Assembly: GCA_000711775.1 (NCBI GenBank)
Contig: ARYC01001330.1
Location: 1-64,000, forward strand
Reading direction: 5' to 3'
Origin: Oxytricha trifallax
Taxonomy: Eukaryota > Ciliophora > Spirotrichea > Sporadotrichida > Oxytrichidae
DNA length: 64,000 nucleotides
Position 1 is the first letter of the stretch. Each line of letters begins with the position of its first letter. The notes under the pieces are model-generated. The model did not search any database. It saw only the letters and a list, made by a program, of their open reading frames with translations, and was not told the origin of the DNA. Positions 44,915 through 57,229 of the stretch are shown here, in pieces. The position numbers and the translations under genes are program-made.

Positions 44915-46357
44915 TATTCCCTCAAACAGTACATTGGCATCATGAGGCAACTTTCTAGACTTAATTTCTCCTAACCAACTAATTATCTAGTCGATTATAT
45001 GTTCTGCTCTGTTGTTAGGCTTCAGGATAATTAGCTCAGCCATATCTGTTATTTTACCTTTTATCTTATTTTGCACTAGATCTTGCTGGATTCTTTGCTT
45101 TGAATCTTTTTATCTTCGACAACTGTAGTAGTAATTTCTTTGCATATCGCACTCTATTATTATTGCAGCTAAGACTAGATATCCCACCTTATATCTCCAT
45201 TCTTCTCTCTCTGAAAAATATCCAGGAGTGCCACGAACGTTGGCCAGTCCTGAAGCTACAACTCTGTACGATCTATTAAAGTCTATTATTACAACTCTGA
45301 GTGGTGAAAAGTCAATCATAATGTTTTCAGGCTTTAAATCTCTGTGCACGTATCCTAAAGTATGCAGCTCATAAATACCTTTGAAGACATTTGTTAGAAT
45401 AAGAGGTAGTTACTTTGGACATTTTTAGTCTTGAATACAGTCTCTTAATGTCATTTAGTATGAAGGTAGGCGAAAAAGATGCATGAATTTAAGCAAGAAG
45501 AATTCTTCAAGTTTAACTGTAAATCTGCTCTGTCTATCCCTTGCTTTAGTAAGAGCTTGATACTCATTGACAAATTCAATTTGATACTTGTCATCACATT
45601 TAAAGTAATTGAATGGATAAATCTTTTATGCAAACTGCTGATCAGTTATGACCTTTTTCTCAAACTTTTCCTCAAGTATAAGATAACTTTCCTTACATTC
45701 TATAAGGTCAATTACATTCAAAATTGGAAGCTTTAGTGCTTGTATCTTCAGAGTAATTTTTACTATCTCAGAGGCAGGGAGGTTTTTCACTGCTTTTATG
45801 AGTTTATTCTCTTTCTTAATTCTTTGCTCCAAAGATTCTAAAGGGTCTCTTGGCTTTCTTTTCTGAAGGAAGACCTCACCAATCTCAGGATCTATGACCT
45901 CAAACTTCGTACCATGGCGTTTTTCGAGGTGAACTTTTAGATCCCTTGAATGATTTATTACTTATTACAGTAAGGAATGAAATATTTTTCTTCTATCTTA
46001 TCATGCTTAAAATAGAGCTTGGGTTTGTTAGAATGCTGCTCTAAAATATGACATTTGAGAGCAGATTTATATGTAAAGCTCTTGTAACACTATTCAAAAA
46101 AAATTTCTATCTTTAATTCTATTTTCCACTTCCACCTCTTCAATCATTTTTATTTGAACCTCGCTTTAAATTTCTAAGCTCTACATTACAATTTAAAAAT
46201 TGAATTGTTATTCAATGTCTGAGACCTAGGGTAAGAAAATTTCAGGTTCATATTAGGGAGAGGCATCACAAGTCCCAATTTTCTTTTGATTCATGAAAGA
46301 AAGTTTTTGCTGGCTAATGCCAAGCAATGCTGCTTTTCTAAGTAAGTTACTGCTCAT
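44915..46357 (-). pseudogene. TBE-5 zinc-finger/kinase gene
   Basis: It starts MSSNLLRKAALLGISQQKLS at 46357. Zinc-finger cysteines and histidines are partly recognisable but out of frame near 45930-46130. The kinase domain is well kept: HRDLKPENIM, VVIIDFNRSYRV, GTPGYFSEREEW and AAIIIECDM. It ends around PHDANVLFE, after which no TGA is met before the terminal repeat, so the 3' end is approximate. Confidence 0.75.
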
Positions 46358-46925
46358 TTTATAAATACTATTAATAATTATAAAGGTTAATAAATTCTAC
46401 CTTTATTGGAGTAAAAGAATATCCTCCAAGATTTAGAGAGGTTTTATGGGAACAGAGCAAGATATTTGTTTCAATTTTCTTAAATTTTGAGATAATTTAT
46501 ATGCTAATTCATCCATTTTATAAACTAAAATGCACCTAAATGTGTTTTGTTAAGTTAGGTAGTTAGGTGTTCCTCCTAAATTTATTCTCGCAAAATTAGG
46601 AGGGGAAGTTTAACAATTTAATGTTTTTATTGTACCACCTAATACGTTTATGAACTTTAATTTAACTTCCTAAATAAGTTATAAATAAATTAGGAGCACC
46701 ACCTATTTAAATTAATTATTATTAGGAGCAATTTAATGGAGAAAGTTTGATAAAAATGGAAATCAAACTCTGAAACATAGAGAAAGTTTCTCCATCTTTC
46801 TCTATATATGTGATTCAGGTTGACCTCCAGTTGGATCTGTCTATTTAGCAGTAAAATTTTAATAAGTTTAGAACGGATAACCATAATTTTAAATTTCTTA
46901 AACATTTATAAAAGCTGGAATTAAG

Positions 46926-47711
46926 ATGGAATCCATGAATGATGCAATTAAGAGAATATAATCTCAAGATTTAATAGGTAAATTCAGAATTAAAGAGGAC
47001 CTCAACAGATACTTGGTATAGCTAGGTAAGTTTTCATGTATAATCAATACGATTGTTATAGTTGGACCCTTTTTGCCATCTTAGGAGGGGACTAAATTCT
47101 CATTCTTAAAAGCCTTACTAAGAGAAGAGAAAAAATCTTTTTAGTCTAATGAAATAAGAATGATAGAGATACCTAACTACCCTGAAATCTCTGTAACAAA
47201 TCTTTATGATAATGCTATGAGTGATCCAGATGTTGCTCTCTACCTTCCATCAAAGCTACAGCTCTTTAATAAGTTGCCAGAGAGAAACTTCTTCTTTGGT
47301 GTCCTCGGAAATCTAAAACCTGAGTACATTAATGAAGTTATATAAGAAGCTCATAAGAAACGCTATAGCATCTCTCATGAAGAAAAAGAGAAGTAGGGAA
47401 TTAAAATCAGCAACACCTGGCTCTAGGGACTACAGAAGCATCCTTTCATCTTTAGTAAGTTTAGTCTTCTAATTTTATAGAAAAACCTGGCACTGCTATA
47501 TATTTATGAAAGAGCGGAGCAAATTAAACAGAGAGGGAAAATCTTAAGTAAAACATGAATTGAGTAAGAGACTCTTCAAAGATTTATAAAAGCCAGATGA
47601 GATGAACAAAGATGCAGGAGCTGGCACAAAGAGAAGAAACATAGGCACAAGCCTTAAGAGGAAGAAAAGAAAGAAAAGCCAAATCCCTTTACTGGCAAAT
47701 TTAATATGTGA
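46926..47711 (+). pseudogene. TBE-5 small ORF (22-kDa ORF)
   Basis: It starts MESMNDAIKRIQSQDLIGKF and includes MIEIPNYPEISVTNLYDNAM and PERNFFFGVLGNLKPEYIN. The intron 47455-47480 has consensus ends (GTAAGTTTAG to TTTTATAG) and leads to KKPGTAIYL, after which one missing base shifts the frame. The tail ends FNM and TGA at 47709-47711. It converges with the transposase, 6 bp apart, the same spacing as in TBE-3. Confidence 0.75.
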
Positions 47712-47717
47712 ACCTAT

Positions 47718-48765
47718 TCATTCATTTAAATCTAATTCTTATTTATAAACACAAAATCTTCCTTCTCTTGTGCATACTTTAGCTTTATCATCGCTGACTC
47801 TCTTAGCAGCACTCTAAATAAAATCAACTGTATCTATCTTTAAATCATGCATCAGATAGTAGAGCAGCAATTTCTCATAATGACCTTTCAATAGCCCCCA
47901 ATATAATTCAATTCCATTGAACTAAGGGCTGTAAGGAACATTAAATACAGGTGTTATATTTAGCCTTTCTTATTCCTTCCTTGAGTCTTTAGTTTTATGA
48001 ACTGACAAGTTATCAACGAATAGAATAATCTCTTAGTCAGCGTACTTATCTCTGAGTTATTGCAAGAACTTAATATATTACTCAGTCTTTATAGAACGAG
48101 GGTGAATAACATAAGTCTCTAGCCCACTATCTTCACTGATTCCACCAAGGATTGCGTGAGTTTATACCTTAACCTTTTGATCATAAACTTCTATGTTGCT
48201 GTACCTCTTATTCCAAGACCTTGATATAAACGTATTTAATGTGAATACTGCCTCATCAGCGTGTATGAACTTTATATGCTCTTAAGACCTCTGCATTTAA
48301 TTGAATATATAATTTAAATTAGTCTTATAAAATGAAACATTAAAATCAATCACTCTCTTAATGCGATTGACTGTCTTGTAAGATATTCCATTCTTTTAAA
48401 TATGTTCGCTATAGATTAAGCAGAGATGTGAAGATCAGGAAATTGGCGATGAAAAATCACAGTCCTCTAGGCTAGAGAGAAAAGTGAGCCCATTATTTAA
48501 GAGTCTTATCATTAATAAGATAATCGATATGATGCTGCTAAAATTTAAAGGGTCTCTTAGGCTTAGAATTGAGTTGGTATATCTTTAAATTCAATTCTAA
48601 TTCACAGTGAGACCTCACAGGTGCAGGATATTTATGGAGTAGCCTTGATAAAGATGTGTAATTTAGAATAGGTCTGAGTTGATAACCATAGTCATTACAA
48701 CCATATCGCATTTTAAATAGTAAAATAATATACTCACTGTCATAAACTGAAAATAAACCTCGCAT
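47718..48765 (-). pseudogene. TBE-5 transposase
   Basis: It starts MRGLFSVYDSEYIILLFKMR at 48765 and continues GCNDYGYQLRPILNYTSLSR, then AHFSL..RTVIFHRQFPD, RIKRVIDFN, FIHADEAVFTLNTFIS (first Asp), LGGISEDSGLETYVIHPRSI, LFVDNLSVHKTKDSRKE (second Asp) and NGIELYWG (Glu). It ends RFCVYKQELDLNE with a TGA at 47718-47720. One or two frame slips (near 48275 and 48405) were noticed. Confidence 0.75.
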
Positions 48766-50990
48766 ATACTCTCTTAAATTACGAACATTTAAACCGAAAT
48801 TCCTTACATCAACCCTATTTATATCCTAATAAAGTATGCACTAATAGTCTACTTTTATCAATAAAACTCAATCAAACTTCTTAAGGGGTTTTGAATAGTA
48901 ACAGTAAGCTTCAAGGAAACCTAGACAAAATGGTACTTGTTCTAAGAGAATTTAAAGTTAGCTTGAGTCGAATTTATTATTATAATTACATTTCCCCCCC
49001 AAAATTGTATCCCTGGAGCGAGATAATTTGAATTTAATTTAGGCAAGGAAATAAATTATCCATTTTAATATTAATTTATCTCACTCCAGGATGCGATAAA
49101 TAGGACCACTGATAACAAAGTCCAGCTAATTCTAAATTATCTCCCGAATAAGTACCTTGGCTATGTTTCCTAAAATTTAATTACAAAAAGTTTAATGTTT
49201 TTAATTATAATTAATTTTCGAAATTCAAATGTATTCCTGTAATATTAATTATAGAGCAGGTTTCATTGAAGGAAGTTTAACCCCATAATCTTAAAATTTA
49301 ATAAAATATAAAAAAGAAATAGGTATGTTTATATTATATATCTTGGAACTACATGGATTTTTATTACACAATAGAACCTCCATTGGAAAATACCTTTCTT
49401 AAACTTATGGTTTATTAGAATATTATATTTAATATAAATATGATTTTTAATAATAAGACTTATATTATATATTTATATATATAGATAGATTTAATGAACA
49501 ATTTTATTCATGTGTTAAAATTTCGTTTAATTTTAAAAATTTTATTAAATAAAATTTCGTTTAATTTTTTATAATAAGTTTCGCTCTCTAATGGTGGTGG
49601 TCAATTATTTTTATTAATCTTCAACTAATAATTGTAATTTAAAATATTTAAATATCAATCTATTAATGCTATAGTCGAGAATTTAGAATGATAGGTTAAT
49701 TTTTAGTTTGTTAAAATTATATTTTTAATTAAATATTTTTTTTTATTTTGTTAAAAATAAAAATTAAAAAAAAGAAGCTTATATATTATTTTTTGACGAT
49801 TTATATTTTACTATTATTGAGTTGAAAGAATTCTTAAAAATTTATCATTAAAATAAAAATTTATATAAATTTTAATAATAACAATTTACTCTATATATTA
49901 ATTTAAACAGAATTATTTATGTTTAATTCTATTACCTACAAAAATTTTTAGCCGATAAACATATAAAAAGCAGTATATTAAATTAAATTAATATGAGAAT
50001 ACTTTTGATTCTTGATAATTATATTATTCTTATTATTAGGGCATCTTGATTGATTAGATTTTCCATATTATAATTTAGGAGGGTTTTATATATACCATGT
50101 CAAATTTAATTTACATGACTAGCAATTCTCAATATAAACAGACATAGAATATGAATAAAATACAATATAATTCCCATTAAAACTATATTCTCAGAAATAA
50201 TGGAATATTAAATAAAAAGTTTAAGTTATATTCCTAAATAAGATAAGAATTAATTTATAATTATGTTTAAATCGTTTGAGGAAATAATTGCTGAGATAAA
50301 TTTAAGTATTTATATAATTCAATTAATTTAAAAAATATTTTCATTCGAGAGTTAAAAAATGATTTGATATCGTATTTTATAGTAAACATATAAAAAGCTG
50401 AGGACATTTTATTAACTTAAAATAATTACTGGCCTAACTAAAATCCTTAGACTGGAAGTCCAAATCTATAGGAAACTTTGTATATCGAACCAAACCAGCT
50501 GATTATAATAAAAGTAAGTAGAAAAAATTAAATAGAATTTAATTATATAATAAATTATTTATTTTATTTATTATTTTCAATTAATTAATTTAGTTGCCTT
50601 TAAATTTTAGATTATGAAAATTTAATATGTAAAACTATTAAAGCCAATTAATGAATATAATAAATTTTTGTTCATTGCTTAATGATAAAATTTTAAGAAA
50701 ATAATATTTTGAATAAATCTAGAAAACTACTAATAAATATAGATTTTAAATCAAGAAATTTATCAGTAATTTTAATGATTTTAATTTATAAAATATATGT
50801 TTTTTTAATTTTAATACATAACTTCTACATAATTATGTGTGAATTAATTCTATCTATATTAATTCAAAACTTTAACCTATGTTTTTAGAAGTTGTTCATT
50901 AAAATTATTGATCTAATTCAATAAAAAATTTCTTGTCAGCAAGATAAATAATAGACTATTTAGAAACTTAATTTGTAGCATAATTTTTAA

Positions 50991-51020
50991 TAAACCCCAA
51001 AACCCCAAAACCCCATGAAG
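50991..51020. repeat. Solo C4A4 tract, probable TBE terminus remnant
   Basis: CCCCAAAACCCCAAAACCCC followed by ATGAAG. The ATGAAG after the repeats is what follows them at the TBE-1 left end, but the similarity stops there. There is no matching G4T4 end nearby and no TBE gene. A relic end or an interstitial telomere-like tract fits. Confidence 0.7.
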
Positions 51021-52261
51021 ATAACATAAGTAGAATTTAGAGTACAGTATAAATTGATTCAAAAATAATTATATATTATATTTGAAAATTTACAGGGTTT
51101 TATCAATTTCCACTATAAGCTTTAGTAACATTAAATATTATTAATTAATTAATTATTTTGATGATCACAATGTAATTTTAAATGAAATCTCTTAATATTA
51201 TTTAGCCAAACATTTTAAAATCAAACTAAATAATTGGAACTATTATTCTTGAGATAAGTATAGACCAATTGATTATGCTTTGACATTTATCATTTACAAG
51301 GTAGAAGTAAGTTCATCAATTATGGAATAGAAGAGATAATTTTTAATACAAAAATACAATTATTTTCCATCCTAAAATATAACAAACTCTAACAAAAAAT
51401 TACTTATTACACGTAGATGCTCATCTTTTTGTCTAAATTTTTGCATTCAGTAATTTATTAATTATTGATGCTTAAATTTAATCAAAAACTTTACTTTTAA
51501 GAAAACTACAATTTAAAAATTCTAAAATCATTGATCATTCAACTACTTATTTTATAAAATGCATTTCTATCATCAAGCAAATTAAAATTATATAAAAATT
51601 ATCCAATTCCTAAGAAAATTACATTTTTTTAGAAAAGTATATATCTCCTAATTTAAATGCTTTTATATTCACTTTTCTACTGAGCTCTTAATTTATTTTA
51701 GAGTCTATAAATTTTTTTATTTTTTAGAAAGTTATTGTTTCCAATTTTATGATACTAGCACTTTGAAATCAAATCTAGCTGTCGTTTTGTTTCTATAAGC
51801 TTGGTAATTTTATCAATTAATAGTTTTAATTAAAAAGTCTAAATTTACTAATAATTTAAAGATATAGCAATTTTCCAAAATAGCAAAATTAATTTAATTT
51901 ATTATCATTAATTATCTCTTACAAATAAAATGAAATAATTTTAAGCTAAAACAAAATAATTATATCCAAATTATTATACTATATAAATGATTAACTTTAT
52001 ATAGAAATTAAATCTCCCAAGTATAATTAAGAGAAAATCTATAATAAATCTATTGAATTTAAAACTTCAATCTCAAATATTCTAATAATTTCAAGTTTTT
52101 GTTTAAATTATATTTTAGATAATAAATCCATTAATCAAACTATCGTTAAGGCATATTTTTTAAATTTTATTCAAAAGTTAATTAAGGGAAACCTAATCAT
52201 TTAATTTGTTATTTAGGGCAAGATGAAATATCTTTTTATAACACTTGTACTTTTAACGATA

Positions 52262-52296
52262 GGGAAAATTTCACCACCTAGTGGTGAAAAAATCCC
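52262..52296. repeat. Hairpin around CACCACCTAGTGGTG
   Basis: GGGA, TTTCACCA, CCTAG, TGGTGAAA and TCCC form an interrupted stem. It stands alone in AT-rich DNA. A TGGT/ACCA hairpin with CTAGG also occurs at 63755. Confidence 0.6.
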
Positions 52297-52980
52297 CTTT
52301 TATAATAATCATAAATAAATAAGAAAAATATTACAGAGTTAAATGAAAGATTTTATAGACATTGTGAAATAGAATGTATAAAGGATTAAATTTCACAAGA
52401 GATGATTTCGCAATTTTAAAAATAACTCTTTAGCGATTATTCATAAAATCTATATATTGATTAATCTGAAGTTTAAATAAAAGTGATTTATACAAAATTG
52501 TATTTATGATTGTTAGACTTTTTTAGAGTATATTTTTAAATTGACAAACTAGGTTTTATTTCTGTAATATTATAAGATAATATAATAAGATAATTTATAA
52601 TATTTTGTTAGACTTTGTTAGAGTTTGGTTGAGTTTAATCTCAATTTAAAAATTAAATTGAAATAATTAAACAATGACAATACTAAATGATAGTAATAGT
52701 AAGCTAATCATTATATTAATCAAAACATACTATAGAGAATTTTAATTTGCATAATTCAAGTTATATCGAAAAGATAGACTTCTTTAATTGAATTTAAATA
52801 GCAAAGACTATATTATCATATAAACGATAGGTATTAATAATAAAGCTTCATATATAAAGACAATCTATTATGTGAAAATGAAAAACTCTAAAATAGCATG
52901 ATTAATTTCTTCCGAATAAATTTGAGATAATTTATTTAAAGTTTAAAACTCTAACAAACTCTCACATAATGGAGTTTATC

Positions 52981-53403
52981 ATTGTAGAAATAAATTTTAA
53001 TTTGGAAAATTAATTATCATTAAATTAATAATAAATCAAAATCGAGGCAGTTTAAGTTTGCCAATTTAAACGTTCTTGCGCTCATTCGATAGAGGATATT
53101 CAAAATTAGCTGGACTATATTATTGGCGATGCTATTTTATCGCATCCCTGGAGCGAGGTAATTCAACTTTAAATTTGAGGGTGCAATATATCGAATATTG
53201 ATTTGTTAAATTTAAAGTTGAATTACCTCGCTCCAGGGATGCGATAAAATAGCATCGCCACTAATATAGTCCAGCTAGTTTTGAATGTTCTCTATCGAAT
53301 GAGCACAAGAACGTTTAAATTGGCAAACTTAAACTGCCTCGATTTTGATTTATTATTAATTTAATGATAATTAATTTTCCAAATTAAAATGTATTTCTAC
53401 AAT
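52981..53403. mobile_element. Fold-back element, family P, copy 3
   Basis: The arms of about 195 bp (ATTGTAGAAATAAATTTTAA to the inverse ending CTACAAT) enclose a loop of about 30 bp near 53178-53207. The core CGCATCCCTGGAGCGAGGTA and the stretch AAATTAGCTGGACTATATTA match the copy at 18483 with several differences. There is no ORF. Arms within this copy are more alike than the two copies are to each other, as expected of gene conversion or hairpin-based copying. Confidence 0.85.
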
Positions 53404-54978
53404 AATATTAATTAGATTCAATCTTAAATTATTGAGATATTAATAAACTTATACGTGCATTTTGTCCTATGATTGATTTTAATAAATAAATAATTTAGTA
53501 AATTTTTTTAAGATTGCAACTTTAAAATAGCTTCCTATTAATTAGACAACTGCTTTGAAAATGATCTGGTATATTTCTATGCTTTATTATTAGCATAATA
53601 AATAAATAATATATTTTTAGAAAAATTTCTTCTTCAACTATTTATTGAAGTATTAAAACTCTTTTTATCCAATAAAATCAAGAACATTTATAATTTAGAT
53701 AATTATAATTTCTTGTCTACTTAATTAGTTATTTTAATTTTATCGTTTTTATGATTATATTCTTCAATAAATAATTTATTAAAAAATCCAATCATATAAT
53801 TTCAATATAATGATGATCTTTTAAAAAATTTTGTTTGTATTCTACAATTTTATTAAAAAGCAAATTTTTTCATTTAAAAACAAATATTAGAGCTTTCAGA
53901 GAATAAGAGGGTAATAACTATTTCTCTGTAACTGAGCAAGATACTATTTTTCATATAAACTAAAAATAATATGTTTATAATTTTTGATATACTTTCTTTA
54001 CAGACACATATATAGAGTATAAGTAGCCATTTCTCAATAAAATTGTTACATTGAGCTATACTCCACAAAGTGTTACTTTAAGGAAAAAGACATTCAACTT
54101 AACTTTTAGTTTGTGCAAAAATCTTACTAATAAATACAGCTGTTTTAGTATAATAATTTATTCTTCATATTCAAATTAATTTGAATATAATATCATTATA
54201 ATAATAATATTTTTTATGATTAATTAATAACTTTTTCATTTTATTAAGTAATTTCAAGATATGTTTATCTTTCTTAATTAAAAGCATCAAAATTATTATT
54301 AAATATGTTAACATTTTAATATTTTAGTTATCTATTTAATTTATATATTAAATTAAATTGAAAAAAAATAATTAAAGTAATTATTCAAAATTTTATTAAT
54401 AATAGTGTAAATTTACTTTTTATTTATATATATATATATATATATGAGTTACATTAAAGTTTAATATTGTTTTAGGGAAATACCATTTTCAATGGATGTT
54501 TAAACACTGTGTGAGTTCTCATTCAAAATATTAAATATTCTATTATTAATGAATAAAAATGCTAGAGTATCCAGTACCATACCTTTATTACTATCAATTG
54601 ATTTTTGAATTTATTTAATTTATTGAGCTCATAGACATAAATTGTTGAAAAAAGTGTAAAATATGAATCAACTAATACTTCATGCTATTCTAAATATCTT
54701 ATAACAAATCGTAAAATTTTTCATTTTAAGCATTCAAATTTTTATTTAAAAAAGTATAATTAGTACTTTTTTATTATATAAAATTTTGGTCGAATCTCAA
54801 AAGTATTTATTTTATATCTTCATAATATCTATAAAATGGATTATAAAAATTAAAATTTGGCATATATTTATTATTTTGCTTTGTTATATTAAATCACCTA
54901 TTTAAATGAACCTTTGTATATCTATTGATTTAAAAATTCAATAATTTTTTAAACATAAAAAAATTAAAAGTTTCTTCA
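53404..54978. other. AT-rich spacer upstream of copy B
   Basis: No recognisable coding block, repeat or element end. The 64-codon reverse frame at 53874-54068 has no family resemblance and is probably chance. Confidence 0.5.
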
Positions 54979-55004
54979 TGCAACTTCTAATCAATAAATA
55001 TTAC

Positions 55005-55210
55005 AATAGTCAATGCTCCTTATTTTATGCAGCATCATAATAATTATATTTTTAGTCATTTTTATAATATAACTTATTATTAAGTCTATCATGTTTATAC
55101 GACTCAAAGTTAATACGACGTTTTTACTAATTTGACTAAGGATATTGGAACTTACTTTGTATCTACAAAGATTGATTTTTATGGTCAATAAGAAAATATT
55201 GACAAACTTA
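55005..55210 (+). CDS. Copy B coding block 1
   Basis: The block gives YNSQCSLFYAAS, then YDVFTNLTKDIGTYFVSTKI and DFYGQQENID. It matches copy A 2635-2845 with TAA/TAG and CAA interchanged at Gln positions. Another open frame on the reverse strand here is a shadow. Confidence 0.65.
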
Positions 55211-55387
55211 TTAATATATAAATTCTATGGATTAAATCAAATCAAAATAATTATTACAGTTATGATAATTAAAGCAAAGCTATAGAAAATATTTGACATT
55301 TAAAAGAAAAATAAGTAATACTAAAATAAATATAAAAAAAAAATCTAATCATATTTTATAATTTTATGTCGTTTTATTTATCATTTT

Positions 55388-55925
55388 TGTCATATTACAT
55401 TGTTGCAGGATTGGTAAATTATAGTTCTAGCTCCAAATTATTATGTAAGTAATAATATTTTTAAAATTTAAATTCGACATAAACCCAAAAATATATGAAA
55501 TAAAGATTTTTATATTGAATAGTATTATTTTTAATTGAAATCTTTTTATTATATTTCTTTGTAATACTATACCTAGTATTAAGATAGTAGTTAAGATGAA
55601 AATCCCGAGATATTATTATAATTATTTTATTTTTAAGTTCTAGAGTAAACCTTAAGACATATTTATGGAAGCAGGAACTTAGCTTAAAGTTAAGTTGCCC
55701 TCTATTAAAAATAATTTCGGATAAAAGATTATCATAGAATTAGTATATTTTTAGCATATTAAGTTCAAAATATAATTGCAAGGAGGGCAAGCTTCTAAAT
55801 TTATTAGCTTGAATAAAGATCAGCTCGTTCTCTCACCATCAAAGGATATAAGTGGGTAGTTTAGTATAAATATAGGACTAAGAAAATTTAGCTAAGAATA
55901 ACCTGCTTCATACAAAACCCAAAAG
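55388..55925 (+). CDS. Copy B coding blocks 2-5
   Basis: The block gives TLLQDWQIIVLAPNYY, YQDSSQDENPEILLQLF, PQDIFMEAGTQLKVKLPSIK, then GGQASKFISLNKDQLVLSPS and GQFSINIGLRKFSQEQPAS. It is nearly identical in protein to copy A 3005-3552, with spacers that differ. The stretch around 55790-55880 is identical in DNA to copy A for about 90 bases. Confidence 0.7.
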
Positions 55926-56039
55926 TAGGTGATTAAATTTAATATTGACAAAGGGGAGTAGTTAACAAAGAATAATTATATGATTAATGGAGAGTATCAT
56001 TGTTTTATTGGTCAAAATTTTAATTTTTTAAGAGAATAA

Positions 56040-56660
56040 TGCTGAACTGTGGAACCTGCGTGCTACATAAATATAATCAATACAGTGGATAACTCAAACC
56101 TAGATTAACATATATTAATTTTGTTTCAAAAATATAATGCTATTGCTAAATATTGCGGCTTTTACGCAGTTATATGGAGATGATGAGGTTACGACCTACT
56201 GGTAAGTTGGAAATATAGGCCCAAAAAATTTCGGTACCCTGGAGTTCAGAACCATTAAGGCACGGCTTTTACGAGATAAGTCCCGGATCTGAGAACCTCC
56301 TCAGAATACATCAGACAAGGCATAGAGAGACCACGCCAATAAAAACGTCAACCATTGATCATTTATGTCGTATTAAAACTTAATGATACACTTATCCTTG
56401 CAACTTGGGGTTGAGTGCATCAAGGATAGAGAAGGAGTTAAGAGACGGACCACTCTGATATCAGATTAGATTCTATTTACTAGAGAAAAGCGAGACAATT
56501 ATTTGCATTAGAAAACTCCTGTAGAGTATCATTCGAGGTTTTCCCACTAAGCAAGCCATACAATAAGTCTTTACCAAGAAAGGATTTTACAAGCACTCAT
56601 CAAGGAAAGTCAGTCACATAGACATCATACAACATATCTCTAGGCCTTAGAACACCTTAA
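56040..56660 (+). other. GC-richer stretch of unknown nature, only in copy B
   Basis: This part of the interval between coding blocks 5 and 6 has no counterpart in copy A and is clearly less AT-rich. On the plus strand a frame with TAA as Gln reads LLLNIAAFTQLYGDDEVTTY and continues WQVGNIGPKNFGTLEFRTIK; another frame continues SSEYIRQGIERPRQ further on. I recognise no family, and no terminal repeats were found. It could be a coding segment of an unrelated gene, an insertion, or decayed mobile DNA. Confidence 0.35.
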
Positions 56661-57229
56661 AATTCAAATTAATAATTATTTTTTTCATTTATAAATGTCA
56701 TAAGTATTGGTAATAATTCAAACTCGCTTAAAGAATTGTGATATTATATCCCTTGTTAATGAGCTTAGAATGTATTAAATATAATGGATATTAAAAATGA
56801 AAATTTATTAAAATATCTAGAAATTTCTGAAATTGTAATAATTCTGAATTACTGGCTATATTCAAAAGATAAAAGTCTCCAAAGATTGCATTTTTAAATA
56901 AAATATTTGAAAATTCAGATTAATCAATTATTTTATGCAATTATCGATAATAAGAACTTAGAGAAAAAAGAGAATCTCGATCAGAATAACATAAATCTTA
57001 TGAAATAGAGATATGATTAAAAAGATAATAAAAGTTTTAAATTCAACCCATATTGCTAAAGTGTTGTTGGAAGATCTAAAAAATTAATAATTCTTCTACT
57101 CTTATCATTCATTATTTTAAAATCTAAACTCCCATCCTCCAAAAATACCTTAATATAAATAAAAAGTGCTCCATTTAATAGCCTTGACTTTTTTAGAATG
57201 AATAATTTAATCAAGCTTCTGAAGGTTTA

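Larger units (their letters stand above)
44762..48893 (-). mobile_element. TBE: TBE-5: full-length telomere-bearing element
   Basis: 4132 bp. The left end is degraded (ACCCCGAAACCCC) and the right end is GGGGTTTTG; AAT duplications are at 44759-44761 and 48894-48896. It has the standard three genes in order. Subterminal sequence (TTCAGTAGTTTGATTGAG) groups it with TBE-1 and TBE-6. It sits in a fold-back element of family P. Confidence 0.9.
44691..49247. mobile_element. Fold-back element, family P, copy 2, split by TBE-5
   Basis: The right arm (about 49050-49247) ends GTATTCCTGTAATATTA and contains AGTCCAGCTAATTCTAAATT, as in the copies at 18483 and 52981. The left arm is in two parts: 44691-44761 and 48894-49020 (AAGGAAACCTAGACAAAATGGTAC-like stretch and CCCTGGAGCGAGATAAT). 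TBE-5 separates them with an AAT duplication. The arms are more diverged than in the other two copies, so this copy is older, and older than TBE-5. Confidence 0.7.
49248..52980. other. AT-rich DNA with one solo telomere-like tract and a hairpin
   Basis: Apart from the C4A4 tract at 50991-51020 and the hairpin at 52262-52296, no element, repeat or coding block was recognised in this 3.7 kb. Confidence 0.5.

Noticed and set aside
45479-45736. Plus-strand frame of 85 codons in TBE-5
   Set aside because: It overlaps the kinase gene on the opposite strand and is its shadow.
54991-55188. Reverse-strand frame of 65 codons at 54991
   Set aside because: It is the antisense of copy B coding block 1, whose plus-strand reading is conserved with copy A.
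56040-56660. Ribosomal RNA or other structured RNA in the GC-richer stretch
   Set aside because: No conserved rRNA or known RNA motif could be recognised, and partial open frames argue at least as well for former coding sequence.
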